A stretch of 14,308 nucleotides of DNA from Tannerella sp. oral taxon 808. Lineage in GTDB: Bacteria > Bacteroidota > Bacteroidia > Bacteroidales > Tannerellaceae. The translations under genes were made by a program, and so were the position numbers. The notes under the pieces were generated by a model. The model ran no database searches. It saw nothing but the letters and a program-made list of their open reading frames with translations, and was not told where the DNA came from. The DNA lies in the NCBI GenBank assembly GCA_002890585.1, contig MIQB01000056.1, forward strand, positions 1-14,308, given 5' to 3'. Every line of letters begins with the position of its first letter. Position 1 is the stretch's first letter. Positions 13,095-14,308 of the stretch are shown here, piece by piece.

Positions 13095-14308
13095 ATGAAG
13101 AAACAAATGATGATTGCTGGGCTGACCCTGCTGTCAGCCCTGATTGGCGCCTGCGCCATGAAGAGAGAGAAGCAACAACGCGAGGCGGACGAGGCGTTCC
13201 CCACCCCGGCCGAGCCCATCGAACTGAAACACGCCGAGAAGGTGGCGACCGACAACGCCTTCACCTTCGACCTGCTCCGCGCCGTGCGCCAGCATGCGAA
13301 GGGCGCCAACATCTTCATCTCGCCGCTTAGCGTCAGCATGGCGCTGAACATGACCTTGAACGGCGCCGCCGGTGCCACGGCCGACGAGATGCGCGCAGCG
13401 CTGCACGAGGCGGGCTACACGCAGGAGGACATCAACGCCTGCACCCGCGAGCTACGCGAGGCCCTGATGAAGGTGGATCCGAAGACGACGATCAGCATCG
13501 CTAACTCCATCTGGCACCGCAAGGGCGAGACCCTCCGCGCACCCTTCCTCGAGGCCAACCGCACGTATTACGGCGCCGAGGTGCGACCACTCGACTTCGC
13601 CTCGCCCCAGGCACCGAAGCAGATCAACGACTGGTGCGCCCAGCAGACGAACGGGAAGATCCCGCAGATCGTCAACCAAATTCCCGCCGACGCCTTCCTC
13701 TACCTCATCAACGCGGTGTATTTCAAAGGCGAATGGGCGCAGACGTTCGACAAGGACGAGACGCAGAAGGCCAAGTTTCACAAGGCCAACGGCGCCATGC
13801 AAGAGGTGAACATGATGCATCAACAAGACGATTTCCGCTACGGCAGCAACGACATCTGCCAGCTTTTGGAGATGCGTTACGGCAACGGCGCCTTCGGCAT
13901 GGTGATCATGCTCCCCCGCAAAGACAAGACGACACGCGACGTCGTGGCATCGCTCAGCAAGCTGTGGAAACAGACGGAGCAGCTCTCGACCGAGGAGGTG
14001 AACCTCTACCTGCCGCGCTTCCGCACCGAATGCCAGTACGACCTGGCCGAGAGCGTCCTGCCCACGATGGGGATGAAGGCTGCCTTCACGCCTGAGGCCG
14101 ACTTCTCAGGCATCTCTAACAAGCCGTTGCGCATCTCGGGCGTCATCCACAAGACGTTCGTCGAGGTGAACGAGAACGGCACCGCGGCCGCGGCCGCCAC
14201 GAGCGTAGAGGCTGAATTGATGTCCATGCCCATTCGGGAGAAAGAGCCCGTCCTCTTCCGCGTCGACCACCCCTTCGTCTTCGCCATCCGCGAACGGAGC
14301 ACCGGCGC
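13095..14308 (+). CDS. Lipoprotein serpin (miropin-like), truncated by the window end
   Basis: Serpins are suicide inhibitors that trap proteases through a mobile reactive loop. The visible part has 404 residues and is open at the window end. A signal peptide ends in the lipobox I-G-A-Cys20, so the protein should be membrane-anchored, followed by a charged linker (21-45) and the serpin fold. Conserved serpin features include N-I-F-I-S-P-L-S at 72-79, the N-A-V-Y-F-K-G region at 206-212, the hinge E360-N-G-T-A-A-A-A-A-T, and the signature F-R-V-D-H-P-F-V-F-A-I at 388-398. Counting 17 residues from Glu360 places P1 at Met376 and P1' at Ser377. The Ala-rich hinge is that of an inhibitory serpin. 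The oral pathogen Tannerella forsythia has a similar lipoprotein serpin, miropin, with broad inhibition. A role in protection against host or neighbouring proteases is inferred. Confidence 0.93.
   Translation, partial: MKKQMMIAGLTLLSALIGACAMKREKQQREADEAFPTPAEPIELKHAEKVATDNAFTFDLLRAVRQHAKGANIFISPLSVSMALNMTLNGAAGATADEMRAALHEAGYTQEDINACTRELREALMKVDPKTTISIANSIWHRKGETLRAPFLEANRTYYGAEVRPLDFASPQAPKQINDWCAQQTNGKIPQIVNQIPADAFLYLINAVYFKGEWAQTFDKDETQKAKFHKANGAMQEVNMMHQQDDFRYGSNDICQLLEMRYGNGAFGMVIMLPRKDKTTRDVVASLSKLWKQTEQLSTEEVNLYLPRFRTECQYDLAESVLPTMGMKAAFTPEADFSGISNKPLRISGVIHKTFVEVNENGTAAAAATSVEAELMSMPIREKEPVLFRVDHPFVFAIRERSTG

Noticed and set aside
1..14308. Defence island, prophage, integrative element or secondary-metabolite cluster
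   Set aside because: No integrase, transposase, phage, toxin-antitoxin, restriction or synthase genes are seen. The tRNA has no repeated 3' end fragment nearby that would mark an insertion. The AlbA_2 protein alone is not enough for a defence call.

Overview
The window looks like chromosomal core and near-core DNA of a fairly GC-rich member of the Bacteroidota, order Bacteroidales. The evidence is: several TAnnTTTG-type -7 promoter boxes, weak ribosome binding sites, a DUF4139 (MuiA-like) exported protein, a DUF6261-like protein, a ParE/CoaD neighbourhood and a lipoprotein serpin of the kind known from Tannerella (miropin). A Tannerella-like species is my best inference. The sequence alone does not prove it.

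Layout: 1-422 holds a tandem palindromic repeat array and a promoter. It is followed on + by a small lipoprotein with a collagen-like Gly-X-Y stretch (423-914) and a THUMP/SAM-dependent 23S rRNA methyltransferase (929-2245). A 77-nt block of heptamers that folds into a long hairpin separates this pair from a convergent DUF4140/DUF4139 exported protein (2323-3957, minus). A compact RNA block follows on minus: a small-type SRP RNA with its own Bacteroidales promoter, a tRNA-Thr(TGT) four bases after it, and an intrinsic terminator. Divergent from it on + are pepT (4468-5685) and gcvT (5733-6821), ending at a good terminator. Then, all on minus: an AlbA_2/Schlafen-like protein (6925-7569), a strict 41-bp tandem array, coaD (7870-8337), parE (8445-10292), a spacer with two 64-bp palindrome-bearing repeats, a GNAT-fold protein of the YghO/bacterial ceramide synthase-like family (10445-11572), a spacer with a terminator hairpin and an inverted-repeat element, and a DUF6261-like protein (11795-12757). 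A second 41-bp array precedes the last gene on +, a lipoprotein serpin (13095 to the window end, truncated).

How the genes relate: most are housekeeping genes (rRNA methylation, SRP targeting, translation, peptide and glycine catabolism, CoA synthesis, chromosome decatenation). The envelope and host-facing genes are the collagen-like lipoprotein, the MuiA-like protein and the serpin. The GNAT-fold gene may act in sphingolipid synthesis. I see no defence island, prophage, integrase, CRISPR array or biosynthetic cluster. The most unusual feature is intergenic: three tandem arrays, unrelated in sequence, with nearly the same unit length (41, 41 and 42-43 bp), each unit carrying an inverted repeat. 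Other palindromic elements add to this. The SRP RNA also has an apical loop that departs from the usual GGAA tetraloop.
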